A stretch of 64,000 nt of DNA from Vandiemenella viatica (taxonomy: Eukaryota; Arthropoda; Insecta; Orthoptera; Morabidae), in assembly GCA_031002005.1 (NCBI GenBank), contig CM061921.1, positions 122,108,597 to 122,172,596 on the forward strand, given 5' to 3'. The position numbers and the translations under genes were made by a program. Under the pieces are notes generated by a model. That model did not search any database, had not been told where the DNA came from, and saw only the letters and a program-made list of their open reading frames with translations. This document shows positions 21,766 to 32,749 of this stretch, piece after piece (position 1 is the first letter of the stretch; each line of letters opens with the position of its first letter).

Positions 21766-22189
21766 TACCCGCGACTTCGTATGCGTGGACTTAGAATTGG
21801 ATATACAAAGCTCTTAGTAATGTAGGATTTGTCCCAAATAACACCAAGTCGGCGTAATATGACAGGAAAGCCATAACTATATCATTCTACCATCGAACCT
21901 GTCTCATGAAGACAATCAACTTCAAACATATTTAAAAACAGAAAAACAAACGAATGTGCGGGGATGTAGGAGGGGTTTAACTGAGGGCAGGTTTATTTCA
22001 GCTTGGTCTTTCCTACTATCTTCAGCATGAGCATCAGATTCTTGGGTTCTAATAACTTTAGCTGCTCGTGCTCTTCTAGAGCTACACCTTAGGCAAGGTT
22101 TACGCCAGCAGGGCATGTCAAAAAAGAAGACAAAATAAAATGGTGCCAGAAACGTTTAGGCAGACATAAAGTAATAATACATTGCAGAG

Positions 22190-22526
22190 CAATCCACATC
22201 TATACTAAAAAATAAGTTTTGTCTGTAAACGATTTTTTTTTCAAACAAATCATACACTAACAGACTGCGCGAGAAGCACATCTCGAACAACCGACGTAAC
22301 ATACAGACTAACACTCGCATCCGTCTGTATGTCACCATTCGATTAGTTGTCAAAATTTCATGACTGAAACTGTTATTCATAACGAGAAAAATGTCCTGTG
22401 TCCTTCCTACAGATACAAAGTATTTCATTGTCAAATTCCATAAATCCCGGTAGAGCCATTTAGTCGTCAAAACGTATCAAAAAGACAGAGACTTACTTCC
22501 GCACTTGTAATATTATTAGTGTAGAT
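22190..22526 (+). repeat. ATCTATACTAA-bounded repeat with RTE-like tail
   Basis: Starts with ATCTATACTAA (about 22198) and ends with TTATTAGTGTAGAT (about 22513-22526), which is roughly its reverse complement. The last 70 bases contain AAACGTATCAAAAAGACAGA and ACTTGTAATATTATTAG, matching the type of tail at 21605 and 22895. Probably a short retroposon; no coding potential. Confidence 0.45.
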
Positions 22527-22689
22527 CACACACACTCACTGCGAGAGAAACAACGCATGAGGGATCAATATAGCTTAAAAAAGTGCACACGAACGACATT
22601 GTTAGACCACCTACGATTTGACACACATTGCACCCCTAAATTTGTGGGATCTGCAGTTTAACATGGAAGCCGAACAGCCGACCGTCCAG

Positions 22690-22812
22690 GCGTGACACAT
22701 ACGATCAATAAAATTCTTAAAATCTTTGCTTCCACCGGGATTTTGACCGGGGACCACGTTCCAAGCATCAGTAAGCAAGCGCATTAACCACTGAGCTACC
22801 ATACGGCTATGC
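22690..22812 (-). mobile_element. tRNA-derived SINE, family S4
   Basis: Minus strand reads TATGGTAGCTCAGTGGTTAA (good A-box) and, about 40 bases on, GTCCCCGGTCAAAATCCCGG (B-box-like, with one C in place of the canonical TTC). It is followed by GAAGCAAAGATTTTAAGAAT. Likely tRNA-derived head of a SINE; a true tRNA gene is less likely because the spacing and stems are degraded. Confidence 0.6.
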
Positions 22813-22894
22813 GGTAATGTACTACAGAGACCTACACATCCTACGCATCTGTCTATCACCGTTCAGTAATTTTTCAACATTACATGACAATATT

Positions 22895-23056
22895 ATACAG
22901 AAAAATATATACTATGTCCAAGTGTCCATCCTAATGCCAAATAGCATCTCCTTGTCAAGTTTCATCACGATCGGATTAGCCGTTTACCCCAAGAAACGTA
23001 ACAAACAGAGAGTCAGATAGACAGAGTTACTATCTCATCTATAATACTGGTATACA
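22895..23056 (+). repeat. RTE-tail-like repeat, copy 2
   Basis: Shares with 21605-21765 the blocks TAATGCCAAATAGCATCTCC, TTTCATCACGATCGGATTAG, CCAAGAAACGTAACAAACAG and TTACTATCTCATCTATAATA. Same orientation, about 1.3 kb apart. Confidence 0.55.
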
Positions 23057-23805
23057 GGTAGATGCTACTGTCACAAAACACTATCTTGGTGATGATAGGC
23101 AATTTACTTTAATTTAATTTATTTCAATTTGGATGAAACACACAAGTTCCGGTTGCAAGCTTCCTACACCCTCACCTTCCCATGGCGTCATTTGAAATCT
23201 ACAATTTACTTATGCAACTTACGAATTGCAACTTCAAAGTCATTCAGTGGTTTTAGTAAATCATTCATTTCTCTTCGTAATTTATTGCAGTTCTTGATTC
23301 CTTTACTTACAAAGAAGTAATAACAACTAAATAAATTATTTGTGGGATACAATGGGAACGGAGAGTCATACGGGTTTTACACTAGTCGGATAAAATACTG
23401 AAGTCGCTATAATTGATATTTATTGCATCATTTTAGTAATTCCGTCACTTTAAAAATACACCTGCGAACTTCACGCGACGTAATGTAAGCAAAGCTATGT
23501 TTATGTTGTAGCAATTATTCTACGACATGTAGATCAACGAGAATTTGACGGCTACTAGCAGCTCGATCGGTAGTCGATCTAAGGCAGAACTTGTCGCTTT
23601 CACAGATCAGATACGAATGGGAAAAGTTTCAAGTTGTTTCCTTCAAGGTGAACTTAAGCTACGCGTGCAATTCTGCCACGCGTGCCGTATTTCTGCTGAG
23701 CGAGCGGCAGCGGCTTCTGTTAGTTGAAGCCACCGTTTTATTTCACGTATGCCATCGGCTCAGATTTGGTGAAGTAAAATACAATAATTAAAATGTGCCC
23801 ATTGC
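23057..23805. other. No supported gene
   Basis: A GC-richer patch at 23540-23760 has overlapping short open frames but no recognisable domain. No repeat recognised. Confidence 0.5.
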
Positions 23806-24400
23806 AGAAGTAAGTGAATTCTGTTGTTTTGGAAGCAAAATTACAACCGATGGCCGAAGCAGGAAAGATGTTAAAAGCAGAATAGCATTAGCAAAAAGAG
23901 CCTTCATGAAAAAGAAAAATCTTTTAGTTTCAAATGTTGATACAGGAATTAGAAAAAAACTTTTTAAAACTCTATGTGTGAAGCACATTCCTTTACGGTA
24001 CCGAAATATGGACTTTAGGAATACCGGAAAGAAGGAAAATTGAAGCATTTGAAATGTGATGCTACAGAAGAATGCTAATAATTAAGTGGACAAACAAAGT
24101 AAGAAATGTAGGAGTTTAAGAAATGATGGGTGTGGAAAGAAGTTTGTGGTAGAGTCTTACAGAAAGAAGAGACAGGCTGGTAGGTCATATTTTGAGACAT
24201 GCTGGATTGGTTTATTTTGTTAGTGGAGGGAACAGTCGAAGATAAGAACTGTAGGTGAAGACAGAGATTAGAATATATGAAGCAGATAATTGAGGACGTG
24301 GGTTGTAACGAATATGTAGAGATGAAGAGGTTAGCACAAGAAAGGAAGAGATGGAGGATTGATCAAGTCAGTCGAAAGACTGATGACAACAAAAAAAACT
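23806..24400 (+). mobile_element. RTE LINE, 3' fragment (copy a)
   Basis: 5'-truncated RTE-clade LINE covering the C-terminal region: EVSEFCCFGSKITTDGRS, KSRIALAKRAFMKKKNLLVS and, after frame changes, the remainder of the C-terminus. It ends in the RTE-type 3' end AGTCAGTCGAAAGACTGATG ACAACAAAAAAA. It aligns by eye with the other two RTE copies (46208-49434 and 60545-63800). Confidence 0.85.
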
Positions 24401-25541
24401 AAGCAGTATTCTTGGCATTTATTTTTATTCGAAGGATAATTGACTACCCTGTTAGATATCCTGTTCAGATCCTCCAGTGTTCAGTCTTCTCCAAATTTAA
24501 CCCTATTTTACAATATTATTTCAACAATCAATACTCTAAATTCCGACTTCAACCCAACACCATCATTCATTACAGCAGTGAACAGCACTATAGTCCCAAC
24601 GCACGTTGCTGTAGCACTCGCATGTTTACTTACAGCCCTTTTAGTAATTTATTTCTCAAGCTGTTTTGTTTTTATATTTTAAGAATGCTTTTACCCAGAA
24701 GGTCACTTTTCCATCCACTCCCCAGGGCGTTTACTTTATCTTCTATCGCTTGATGGCTTGCTCTGTAAAATTCTTTGGTGAGATCCATTGCTACACTACC
24801 AGCTTGTACTTCCATGTCCTTTTCACTGCCATATCTTGAATAGTGCTCACTGAGATTCACACGAAAGTCCTTTCCTAAACCAGAGACATTTATGATGTAG
24901 TTATATACCAATCTTTCCATCAACGAGTTGGCCTGTAAATATCACCCCTATTTTTATTTTCTCCTTTATGTATCTCTACTACTAAGGCACTTTTACAGTC
25001 CTCTTGTAAGCAGGAAGTCTATGTACAATTTAATGTTCCGCAAACGTTAATACAGCAATAGTTATATTATCCACATCAGCCCATTCATACTCTTTTAACT
25101 AGATTAGTTCCCTCATAATAGTATCAGGATTTATTGCCAATTTTCTATTCTGGTTATTGTTTCTAATATGTAGAAGGTCCTCTGATTTTTCTCTTTTCAC
25201 CCCACAAATAAGTTCCCTAATGGCCCCATCAGACCTATTGTTTAGTACCTCTGCCGTTTGAAAATCGACATTAACTTCTTTACCATTCTTATCTACAGTT
25301 GTCTGAATATCTTCCCCATAGTATTACAAACATAGAAATTCCTAGATGTAATACTCGGAGGTCTACTGCAACTATATTTTTCGTAAAACAATCTTTAGCT
25401 TCCCTCTTTAGTTCTACTAATTCTATGTTTAGTTTCCCTACTGCCTCTATTGTGTCTCTTCTCAACTCCCAATTATAGTAAACAGGTTATGTACTTTTCT
25501 CTATTTTTCATTTTAGAATAAACATTTCTTCCCCTTTCTTA
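24400..25541 (-). mobile_element. CR1-like LINE, family B, second copy (RT part)
   Basis: Minus-strand copy homologous to about 3780-5033 of the first family B element. Shared stretches include TTAGAATAAACATTTCTTC/TTGGAATAAACATTTCTTC at the 5' break and CTTTACCATTCTTATCTACA. A translated block VAMDLTKEFYRASHQAIEDKV replaces the usual motif A surroundings. Heavily decayed. It continues after the composite insertion at 27600. Confidence 0.7.
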
Positions 25542-25623
25542 TAGTGCCAACCCTTTACACTTTAGTGGCGCTCTTCTTCCAATTACTGAATCTTTCTCTG
25601 AAATTGTTTTTCCTTTTTGTCTC

Positions 25624-26289
25624 ATGTCTAAATTATTATCAGGATGTGTGAGTGGAGACTTTCCCGGCGTATCGATGCAACAAAATCTTCTCGGGTGTCC
25701 AGCCGAATGGTGGTGTAAAAACACGAACGGCTATTCTCGGCGGCAGATAGAGTGTGCCTTTACTCAGAAGCCACTAAGACCACCGTCGGAGCAAGAAGAA
25801 ACACCAAAAACTCTTGCTATTCTTCTATATGCGGGAAACACATCGGGAAAAGTTGGAAGACTCTTGGCGCGGTATGGAATTAAAAGTATCTTCCAGCCTC
25901 CCACCAAGATATGTGATATGCTACGGTCGGTAAAAGATGACTTAGGCTTGAGGACACCTTGGATTTATTCCATACTGTGTGAATGCGGTAAAGTGTATAT
26001 CGGTCAGACCATCAGAACGATCGAAGAGCACCTTATCGAACACAAACGACACCTGAGGCTGATGCAACTGAACAAGTCTGCGATAGCCGAGCATGCCTTC
26101 GACGAAGAACACAGGATAGAGTTCGATAAAACGGCAGTGCTGGCCAGGCCCTCTTCCATCTGGGACTCGCTCATAAACGAGGCGTTGGAGATCCGTCTTA
26201 ATGTCAACAACATATATAGGGACGGCGGGCTCTTTCTGAGCGAAGCCTGGAAACCTATCATTAGTGATCTCCGACTAGAGCCTGCCTGA
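25624..26289 (+). CDS. Penelope-like element, GIY-YIG endonuclease region
   Basis: A 221-codon open frame. Residues 70-110 read AGNTSGKVGRLLARYGIK and SVKDDLGLRTP, the end of a Penelope-type reverse transcriptase. Residues 113-129 form the GIY-YIG core as WIYSILCECGKVYIGQT, with Trp in place of the first Gly and the CxC pair that is typical of Penelope elements. The expected Arg/His/Glu helix follows (EEHLIEHKRH, then KSAIAEH), and the Glu at about 186 lies in LINEALEI. The protein ends LSEAWKPIIS. No RT catalytic core is upstream, so the copy is 5'-truncated; the first ~40 codons may not be coding. The frame has no stops, so this copy is fairly young. It sits inside a family B LINE. Confidence 0.8.
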   Translation: MSKLLSGCVSGDFPGVSMQQNLLGCPAEWWCKNTNGYSRRQIECAFTQKPLRPPSEQEETPKTLAILLYAGNTSGKVGRLLARYGIKSIFQPPTKICDMLRSVKDDLGLRTPWIYSILCECGKVYIGQTIRTIEEHLIEHKRHLRLMQLNKSAIAEHAFDEEHRIEFDKTAVLARPSSIWDSLINEALEIRLNVNNIYRDGGLFLSEAWKPIISDLRLEPA

Positions 26290-26483
26290 GCCTAACTTGC
26301 TTCTTCAGCCCGTAAGCTGGAGAATTCATTGTTGAAGTATTTGCCTGGTTGGCATTGCCTTCATTTTTACTGGTTGTATTTTTGTTTTTAACTTTTTTCT
26401 TTTTCTTTTCTTTTTAGGCTTTGTTTTGTATAACCTTTAGCTGGTTCTTCTTGGTTGGCCGTATTCTTGATTATTGATGATAT

Positions 26484-27596
26484 TTACGGCGTGTCTTCAT
26501 GAAGCGTTCTGGAGCTAGGTGTATCGGCCGAGCTCGTAATTATACTTGATACGAGTTGCGTCAGAAACTCGATGATGTTATTCAGTTTCGGCCCCCACTG
26601 CAGGTTTGCTGCGATGTGTTCGCAGCATCTATGTTGACTCGATGTTCGGCCACTTGGAGTTGTGGTCTTCGCCTTCGTAGCTGGACGAGGCGGGATGCGG
26701 TGTCTTGACTGGTCTTCATCGCTGGGCGATGCAGCGTACTTGGTTGTCTGACGACAAACTGCTCTGGTAGCTTGCGATGTCGAGCCCTTTTCTACGGCTG
26801 AGTCCCCCTGCGGGTTGGGCGCCGACTCAGCACGAGAAGTTACTTGTCTCTTCTGCAACCGTCGTTTCCTGCTGGGACATCCGCGGTAGCAGGCTGCGTG
26901 ATGTCCACCACAGTTGCAGCAGATAGGATCCTTCTTTGGTCTGGGACAGTCTGCCGGTAGATGTTGTTCCCCGCAGCGAACGCACCTTAGCCTCATAGTA
27001 CATTGCTTCGCGTAATGGTTGAAGCGCTGGCACTTGAAGCACTGCACGATTTCTTGCGTCTTCGGCCTCGTGGCAGTAGAAGTAGACTTATCGGCAGATG
27101 CGGGACAATTGTTATCTGTTGTAGAAGTTGTCTTGACGTTACGTTGTGGATAGTAAACCTTCGCGGGTATGTTCTCCTCTTGCAACATGTTAGTGACTGT
27201 CCTCCAGTCAGTCAGGTTACAGGGCATGATGATCAGTCCGTCTAGTTGCGGCCATGCGAGCAGCGGTAGATCGGTGCAGCGCTGAAGCCGGCCGAGTAGT
27301 CGGATTCCATCACTGGTGACAGCATAGATGGGATAAGTTGGACCCTCTTCCATCAGAGGTTCATTGTCATCCATCTTATCGGGAGATGCAGGAGATTCCG
27401 GCACTGCATCCGCAGCTGGCGTGAACTGCGGTATAGTCGGCCAGAACCGCGGCGGACGCCGCTTTGCCTCCTCCACCATCTCGTCCAGACGAGAATCGGC
27501 CTTGGCAGGCAGCTGACCACCGGCTCTTCTCCTGGCGACAGCTGTATACGGCCACTCATCTTCTGAGTTGCGTGCTACTTGAAGTACGCGACACAT
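26484..27596 (-). CDS. Jockey-type ORF1 (gag-like) with CCHC knuckles
   Basis: A 370-codon open frame, the longest unbroken real coding region apart from the RNase H ORF. Residues 186-240 hold three zinc knuckles: CFKCQRFNHYAKQC, CVRCGEQHLPADC and CCNCGGHHAACYRGC. The N-terminal half is an unrecognised region with KVYYPQRN before the knuckles. The C-terminal part is rich in Ser, Thr, Lys and Gln and ends with a hydrophobic helix-like NNIIEFLTQLVSSIIT. Such proteins bind the element RNA in the cytoplasm. ORF2 would be expected downstream (below 26484) but is absent; a Penelope fragment in the opposite direction follows. The true start codon may be downstream of the first Met, because the first residues abut the LINE junction at about 27600. 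Confidence 0.8.
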   Translation of the reverse strand: MCRVLQVARNSEDEWPYTAVARRRAGGQLPAKADSRLDEMVEEAKRRPPRFWPTIPQFTPAADAVPESPASPDKMDDNEPLMEEGPTYPIYAVTSDGIRLLGRLQRCTDLPLLAWPQLDGLIIMPCNLTDWRTVTNMLQEENIPAKVYYPQRNVKTTSTTDNNCPASADKSTSTATRPKTQEIVQCFKCQRFNHYAKQCTMRLRCVRCGEQHLPADCPRPKKDPICCNCGGHHAACYRGCPSRKRRLQKRQVTSRAESAPNPQGDSAVEKGSTSQATRAVCRQTTKYAASPSDEDQSRHRIPPRPATKAKTTTPSGRTSSQHRCCEHIAANLQWGPKLNNIIEFLTQLVSSIITSSADTPSSRTLHEDTP

Positions 27597-27599
27597 AAG

Positions 27600-27930
27600 T
27601 CGAACTGTTTATTTGCAAACCTCTGTTCCCTTCTGTAATTTATCTTAATTCGCTGCCAATCAAACGCTGGCACATTTAAGTCCTCACGATTTATTACCAT
27701 TCTACGCTCATTTCTGAACCTTAAATATGAATTTAATTTCTCACCAAGAATCTCTTCCACTACCATAGGGAGCCAAGACCCTTATCTATCCCTAGCAACT
27801 CATAACTAGTTTGAAAATCCCTCCACCAATTCTTCATGTATCTCTGTGGTACAATCTATAACCATCAAGAAAATCCTGATTGTCTCGCATTGTCTAGCAC
27901 TTCTTCCTTTAACCAAGCTTCTATCCCTAT
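27600..27930 (-). mobile_element. CR1-like LINE, family B, second copy (endonuclease part)
   Basis: Minus-strand block LGEKLNSYLRFRNERRMVI with the GDLN-type motif changed to REDLNVPAFDW, matching LGEKLNSYSEFRSEHRMVI and GDLNLPGVDW at about 5370-5490. It is the upstream continuation of 24400-25541. About 300 bp of the element between the two parts is missing and replaced by the composite insertion 25542-27599. Confidence 0.7.
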
Positions 27931-28115
27931 AATTCGGGAGGACGGCGATTCAAGTCCCCGTCCGGGCATCCAGATTTGGGTTTTCTATGGTTTCCCCAGA
28001 TCATTCCAGGTGAATGTCGGGATGCTTCCTTCAGAAGGCCATGGCCGAATTCCTTCCCATTCCTTCCCCCCCCCCCCCGTCCTTTCCCGTCTCTAAAGAC
28101 CTCGCTGTTAAGCGA
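27930..28115 (+). mobile_element. tRNA-type SINE, family S1
   Basis: Plus-strand copy: partial tRNA head with GGCGATTCAAGTCCCCG, then CCAGATTTGGGTTTTCTATG, GTTTCCCCAGATCATTCC, GGATGCTTCCTTCAGAAGGC, GAATTCCTTCCCATTCCTT, a C homopolymer, and GTCTCTAAAGACCTCGCTG. Immediately adjoins the family B LINE part. Confidence 0.8.
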
Positions 28116-28460
28116 CGTTAAGCAGTTAAAAAGTTTGACAGCTGGCATTGTAGTATTTTCAGTATTACACTACACATGCTTAGTTGTGACCCCGAATTTT
28201 ATTATTACATCAGCTTCTACCATTTCTTTATTATTTATGTTTTTCCCATCATGCATCTGCATTCAGTAACCCATTGGTTGCTATTTGTATACCCTCACCA
28301 GCAGCCTCACACCTAAAAAATGAAGAATTAATCTCATATAGTAATGGTTTCACATGTAACGCTTTTATAAGAGTGAAAGGACATAGGGAATAAAGTCGCA
28401 GTGCGGTGATAACTGGAGGAGCCGGTCTCCGGTCTCTAAAGGTTTAAATTTTATTCGTCA
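28116..28460. other. No supported feature
   Basis: AT-rich spacer. It may contain more decayed LINE B sequence (CCCTCACCAGCAGCC at 28290, also present at 5985), but no domain is readable. Confidence 0.45.
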
Positions 28461-28574
28461 TAATTAATTTTATTTTAACTTATATTGTTTTGTGAGTAAC
28501 GATACAATGAATTTTAATAATTAATTTTATTTTAACTTATATTGTTTTGTGAGTAACAATACAATGAAGTTTAA
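28461..28574 (+). repeat. 57-bp tandem duplication
   Basis: Two directly adjacent 57-bp units (28461-28517 and 28518-28574) differ by two bases. Each begins TAATTAATTTTATTTTAACT and contains GTTTTGTGAGTAAC. A partial third unit of about 6 bp follows. Confidence 0.9.
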
Positions 28575-30773
28575 TAATTAAAACAAAACTGGTTTCCTAC
28601 AATCGTCGTAAATGTGAAATTCCCAAAATGTATACATTTTATTCTCAAAGTATAAACTTTCTCAAATGCTTTCTACATCGTTAACGGTGGAAATGAGATC
28701 GTAGTGAGCAGAATGTCGCTAATAAAGGGTATGTTCCTTACAGAAGTCTATTTTCCCTCGGGGCTGGAATTCCAGTGTAGAAGTTGAACGAAATGGAAAG
28801 AAAACAATCTCTTGAAGCATATTTGAACTACATTACTTCTCCGTAAGCAAGTCGACTCCAAGAAGGGAAACACTTTTTGCACGAGTGCCCACCGACAGAA
28901 TAACTATACGAGTTCCTGTAAATCAACGGACACATGTTTTATTACACTCTGACGGGTATCTAGACCTATGTTAGGTAAGTACAGTCGAAGGAGTAGGTTA
29001 TTAATCCTGTAATGTAAGCCTTATTAGCAGAAAGTAATTTTGCTTTTAATGTTGTATCGAGATTTCGATTGGTAATATTCACTTGAAAATGATTAATTGA
29101 TGTTCAGTTTTGAACAGCAACCGCAATAAATTTATTCTGACACTGAGATCAGTAATTCAGTTTATTCTCAAATATATGTGTTACAATTATTCTCACAATA
29201 CAATCCATTCCCTCTGAAATCTATAATTTTGATACCTTTCTATAGGTACCATTGGACATACAAACATAAACATACTGGAGAGTGCAATATATAAATTACG
29301 AGTAACAGAAAATGTTTGGCAATTCTCTTCATTAATGAGCAATATCATTTAAGACGTCTACTTGAGTGATGTCTTTGCAGACTACAATCGCAAAGAATAA
29401 CACGCACTACTTTTCTGCTAACACAGTTAAGGAACTAAAAATTACAGAATATTCGAGCAATGATAAGAATAAAGCCTAATGTAATATTGTTAATGTTCAT
29501 GGCAATATCAGGAACCATACAGTTCTACTGATGTGATGATCTCTGAATGTAATAGAAAATTGTCTAAGACAAGAGGTGAAAACTGCCTATGAAATTAACA
29601 ATCGGAATTGGTAACCTTTACATATAATCATAACAATTAATTCAGCTTATATCTTTCCCGCGAACAAATCTTCCTCAAGATATCGTCAATAGTGGTAAAA
29701 ATATGTACAAATAAGAGCAGGCTCAGGTGATTAGTGATGTAGGAGCTCCAGTGACGTCACAGGCATGGCGCTCAAGACTATACATGCCCAATACAATTCA
29801 ACCACAGAAGAAGAATAAAAATCAATTACCGATACAGCGTCAGTCAAGTTTTAAGCAGCTTGTAATGCGCGTACTGTGTGCTTAATATAGGCTACACCTA
29901 CTTTTCAACGTAAGACGCCAATTCCCTGGCTTCAGTTGATTATAGAGTATCAGGATAGCGATATTGCATGGTATATTTCGCACTAGATGACGGTAACAGA
30001 TTAGATCATTTAAACTGAATGAGAAAATAAACTCTTGACGATAGCCGGATTGCAAATACACAATTTCTCAATATTCCTAAACCATAAAATTATTTTATCT
30101 CTGTGTGATGGCAAAGGCATTTTATTATTAATATTATGTCCAATGAAGTGACAACGCTTAGAAGGTCATGACGTTACCTACAGCGTCGTAGAATACCCCA
30201 CCCCTTCTAGCGGTCTATAGCTGAGCCTCTTTATACACCGAACACACCGAGTTCAGCTGCAATGGCTTTTGTTTCCATCATCATACAACCTAGCTAAAAG
30301 TGACACCAAACGGATCACTGTTGGACTGTCCTCTATACAAAACTTTCAACCAGTATTTGTGTTAGATATAACAAAGTTACCCTAACGTATAAGGATTCGG
30401 ATGAGCTGTCGAGTGATACTGGCAAAGTCCAAGTTATATAGCAACAACGTCGAACAAACGGCCGTTCCACTCGACCATCACACCGTCTCCTGCAAAGCTG
30501 TGTCGCGAGTGAAAACGATATGTTTTCTATAAAACATCCATCACGCTAGCGGTGTCTATATTTTTGAGTGAACATGCCGAAAACTGATCGACGCTGTCTA
30601 TTCTATGGAAACCGACATAGAAACCAAGAAGTTATGAAGTCCACAAGTTAACAACACTTGTTAGAATTTATGAACATATTAACTGACAAAATGTTGCAGG
30701 AAATCATTTGTGGTGCAGTGTCTCAAAATTTCAAAGTTCGAGTGCAAAAAAATTATTGTTGGGAATATTATAA
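28575..30773. other. AT-rich DNA without recognisable features
   Basis: About 2.2 kb with stops in all frames; no domain, TIR pair, tRNA-like box or array recognised. Confidence 0.5.
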
Positions 30774-30924
30774 ATGAAAAGCAGAGCTTAAACGGATAGC
30801 TGTTTGGCCGGATACCGGTTATCCGGCCATCCTATAAGCTGGATAGCCGGATATTCGGCAGCTGGAGATTGTTAGTTGAGGTTAGTAAAAATAAAAATAT
30901 CGTCAGTAAAGATAGGATCATCTA

Positions 30925-31930
30925 TTTGTGAATATTTTGATATAAATAATGAAAATAAGTTTTCGATTTTGAATTACTTTTCGTGAGACACTTTTTGACG
31001 CGAAATTTGAATCATTTACTTTTTCTCTTTGTGGACTTAAAGAAAACACAATGATGTATTTTTTTTTTCTGTCTTCGACCAGATACCTGTGCCATGACAA
31101 ACCATTTAAAAATTAAACATCCAGTAAACTTTCAAGAAATTAGGAAAGCTACAGCCTCTATCGCGCCTATACTTCCTTTAACCATCCCCGTTACACGTTC
31201 GTCTTTGACACTGAAAGAAAAGCATTTGAATATATCAGAATCGTTTGAAAGGATATTACTTTGGGATGTAAACGACGCAATAGGAAAAAGAAATATAATT
31301 AAGTTATTGCAGGAATCGTTGCACTATACAACGAGCTGTTAACTAGCGTAGAAAGAAACGGATTTTACAGTTCCCTAGAAGAAGCTTTACCCCGCTATAA
31401 ATACCGAGTCTTACATACATTTCCCAAAAAAATTGTACCTGATTTCTACGACTGAATTTATGAGAAAGTAAAATTGTTCGGGCTTAGCTTAAGAAAAATT
31501 CCTGGTGTTTCAAAAACAAAAATTTAGCCGACCATCAGCTGGTGCCAGATATCGGCACGAGATGGAATTCTACCTTTGATATGTTACAGTAACTGTCCGA
31601 ACAAAGAAGGCTATAACGCTATATGCGGCTGATCGCGGATCACACACTTATTTGACGCGTCAACAGAGGTGCTTGATGGTAAAGTGCGTTAAGCAATAGA
31701 AGCCCTTTAAAGAAATAACATAAATAACAAGTTCTGGTCTCTCCTGCAATTCCGAAGTAATTTCACCAGTATCTGCACTAAAATAAAAATATTTATAAAA
31801 TGATGAGAATGCACAAAGAATTGCCAACTTACCATACATGAGAGCCTCTTTGAAAACTGAATTAAAAAGTCGTTTCCACTTCTTGAATAAAGATTAAAAC
31901 TACTTGGCTGCGACCTTCCTAGAGCCTGAT
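30925..31930 (+). pseudogene. hAT transposase, N-terminal and middle part
   Basis: Degraded BED zinc-finger region (SICEYFDINNENKF, then TNHLKIKHP at about 31100), followed by IPVTRSSLTLKEKHLNISES and, further on, DIGTRWNSTFDML (about 31550) and NLPYMRASLKTELKSRF with ATFLEPD at the insertion point. TRWNST and LA-FLDP are standard landmarks in hAT transposases. Several stops and frameshifts; the domestication alternative is unlikely because the ORF is dead. Confidence 0.65.
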
Positions 31931-32520
31931 GTATCTAGGCGTAACAGTACATAGCAACATGAAATGGGAGTTGCACATAACTTCCGTTGTAGGCAAAGCT
32001 AATTCCAAACTACGATTCATAGGACGTATTTTGAGAAGTTGTAATGCTCATACCCAGGAAATAGCGTACAAAACACTAGCGCGTCCGCATTTGGAATACT
32101 GTTGTGGAATTTGGGATCCGTATCGCAAGGGATTGATTGACACATTAGAGAAAGTACAGAGGAGAGTCGCTCGATTCGTGACTGCTAGTTACAGTCCTTA
32201 CGTAAGTGTCACAGAGATGATTCGTGGGTTGGGCTGGGATTGTTTGGCGGACAGACGACGTCGTTTTCGTTTGAATTTGCTGGAGAATATGCGAAAATCT
32301 TTAAGTTACGAGTGCAACGAAATACTTCTTCCGCCAACCTATTTAGGGCGCAATGACAGGAGGGATAAGATTCGAGAAATAAGATGCCGTACTGATTCAT
32401 TTATGTATTCCTTCTTTCCTCGTTCTGTTCGGGATTGGAATGCACTGAAATAGGATTGGTGCTTAGCACCCTCTGCCACCCACAGTATTTGTGATTTGCA
32501 GAGTATAGATGTAGATGTAG
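31929..32520 (+). mobile_element. CR1/L2-like LINE 3' end, family A type
   Basis: A 174-codon open frame of the C-terminal region: MYLGVTVHSNMKWELHI, KTLARPHLEYCCGIWDPY, LEKVQRRVARFVTASYS, SVTEMIRGLGWDCLADRR, ending SVRDWNALK. Downstream is a short 3' UTR with GGTGCTTAGCACC hairpin and a microsatellite tail GTAGATGTAGATGTAG. 5'-truncated insertion inside the hAT transposase. The intact frame means it is younger than the surrounding element. Confidence 0.9.
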
Positions 32521-32749
32521 AGCTAAGACTGAAGACAAATTATTTGGGGTTTGCTGAAGCTCGTCAGAAGATTGTGCTGTAATCTATAAAAATATCTTGT
32601 GAGGAATCTTCCACCAGTAACAGTTCATCCTCAAAGGCTGCTAAAAGGATTAGAAGGGACGAAATATAATTAAAGAAGCTCACAACACGTTTTCGAATTG
32701 TTTTAACGAGATAACCAGTCTCACCATCAAGAAAAAAAAAACGTAATTG

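Noticed and set aside
22690..22812. True tRNA gene on the minus strand
   Set aside because: A-box is good, but the B-box is altered and the arms do not fold into a clean cloverleaf by eye.
26004..26261. Minus-strand open frame inside the Penelope region
   Set aside because: Antisense shadow of the GIY-YIG reading frame.
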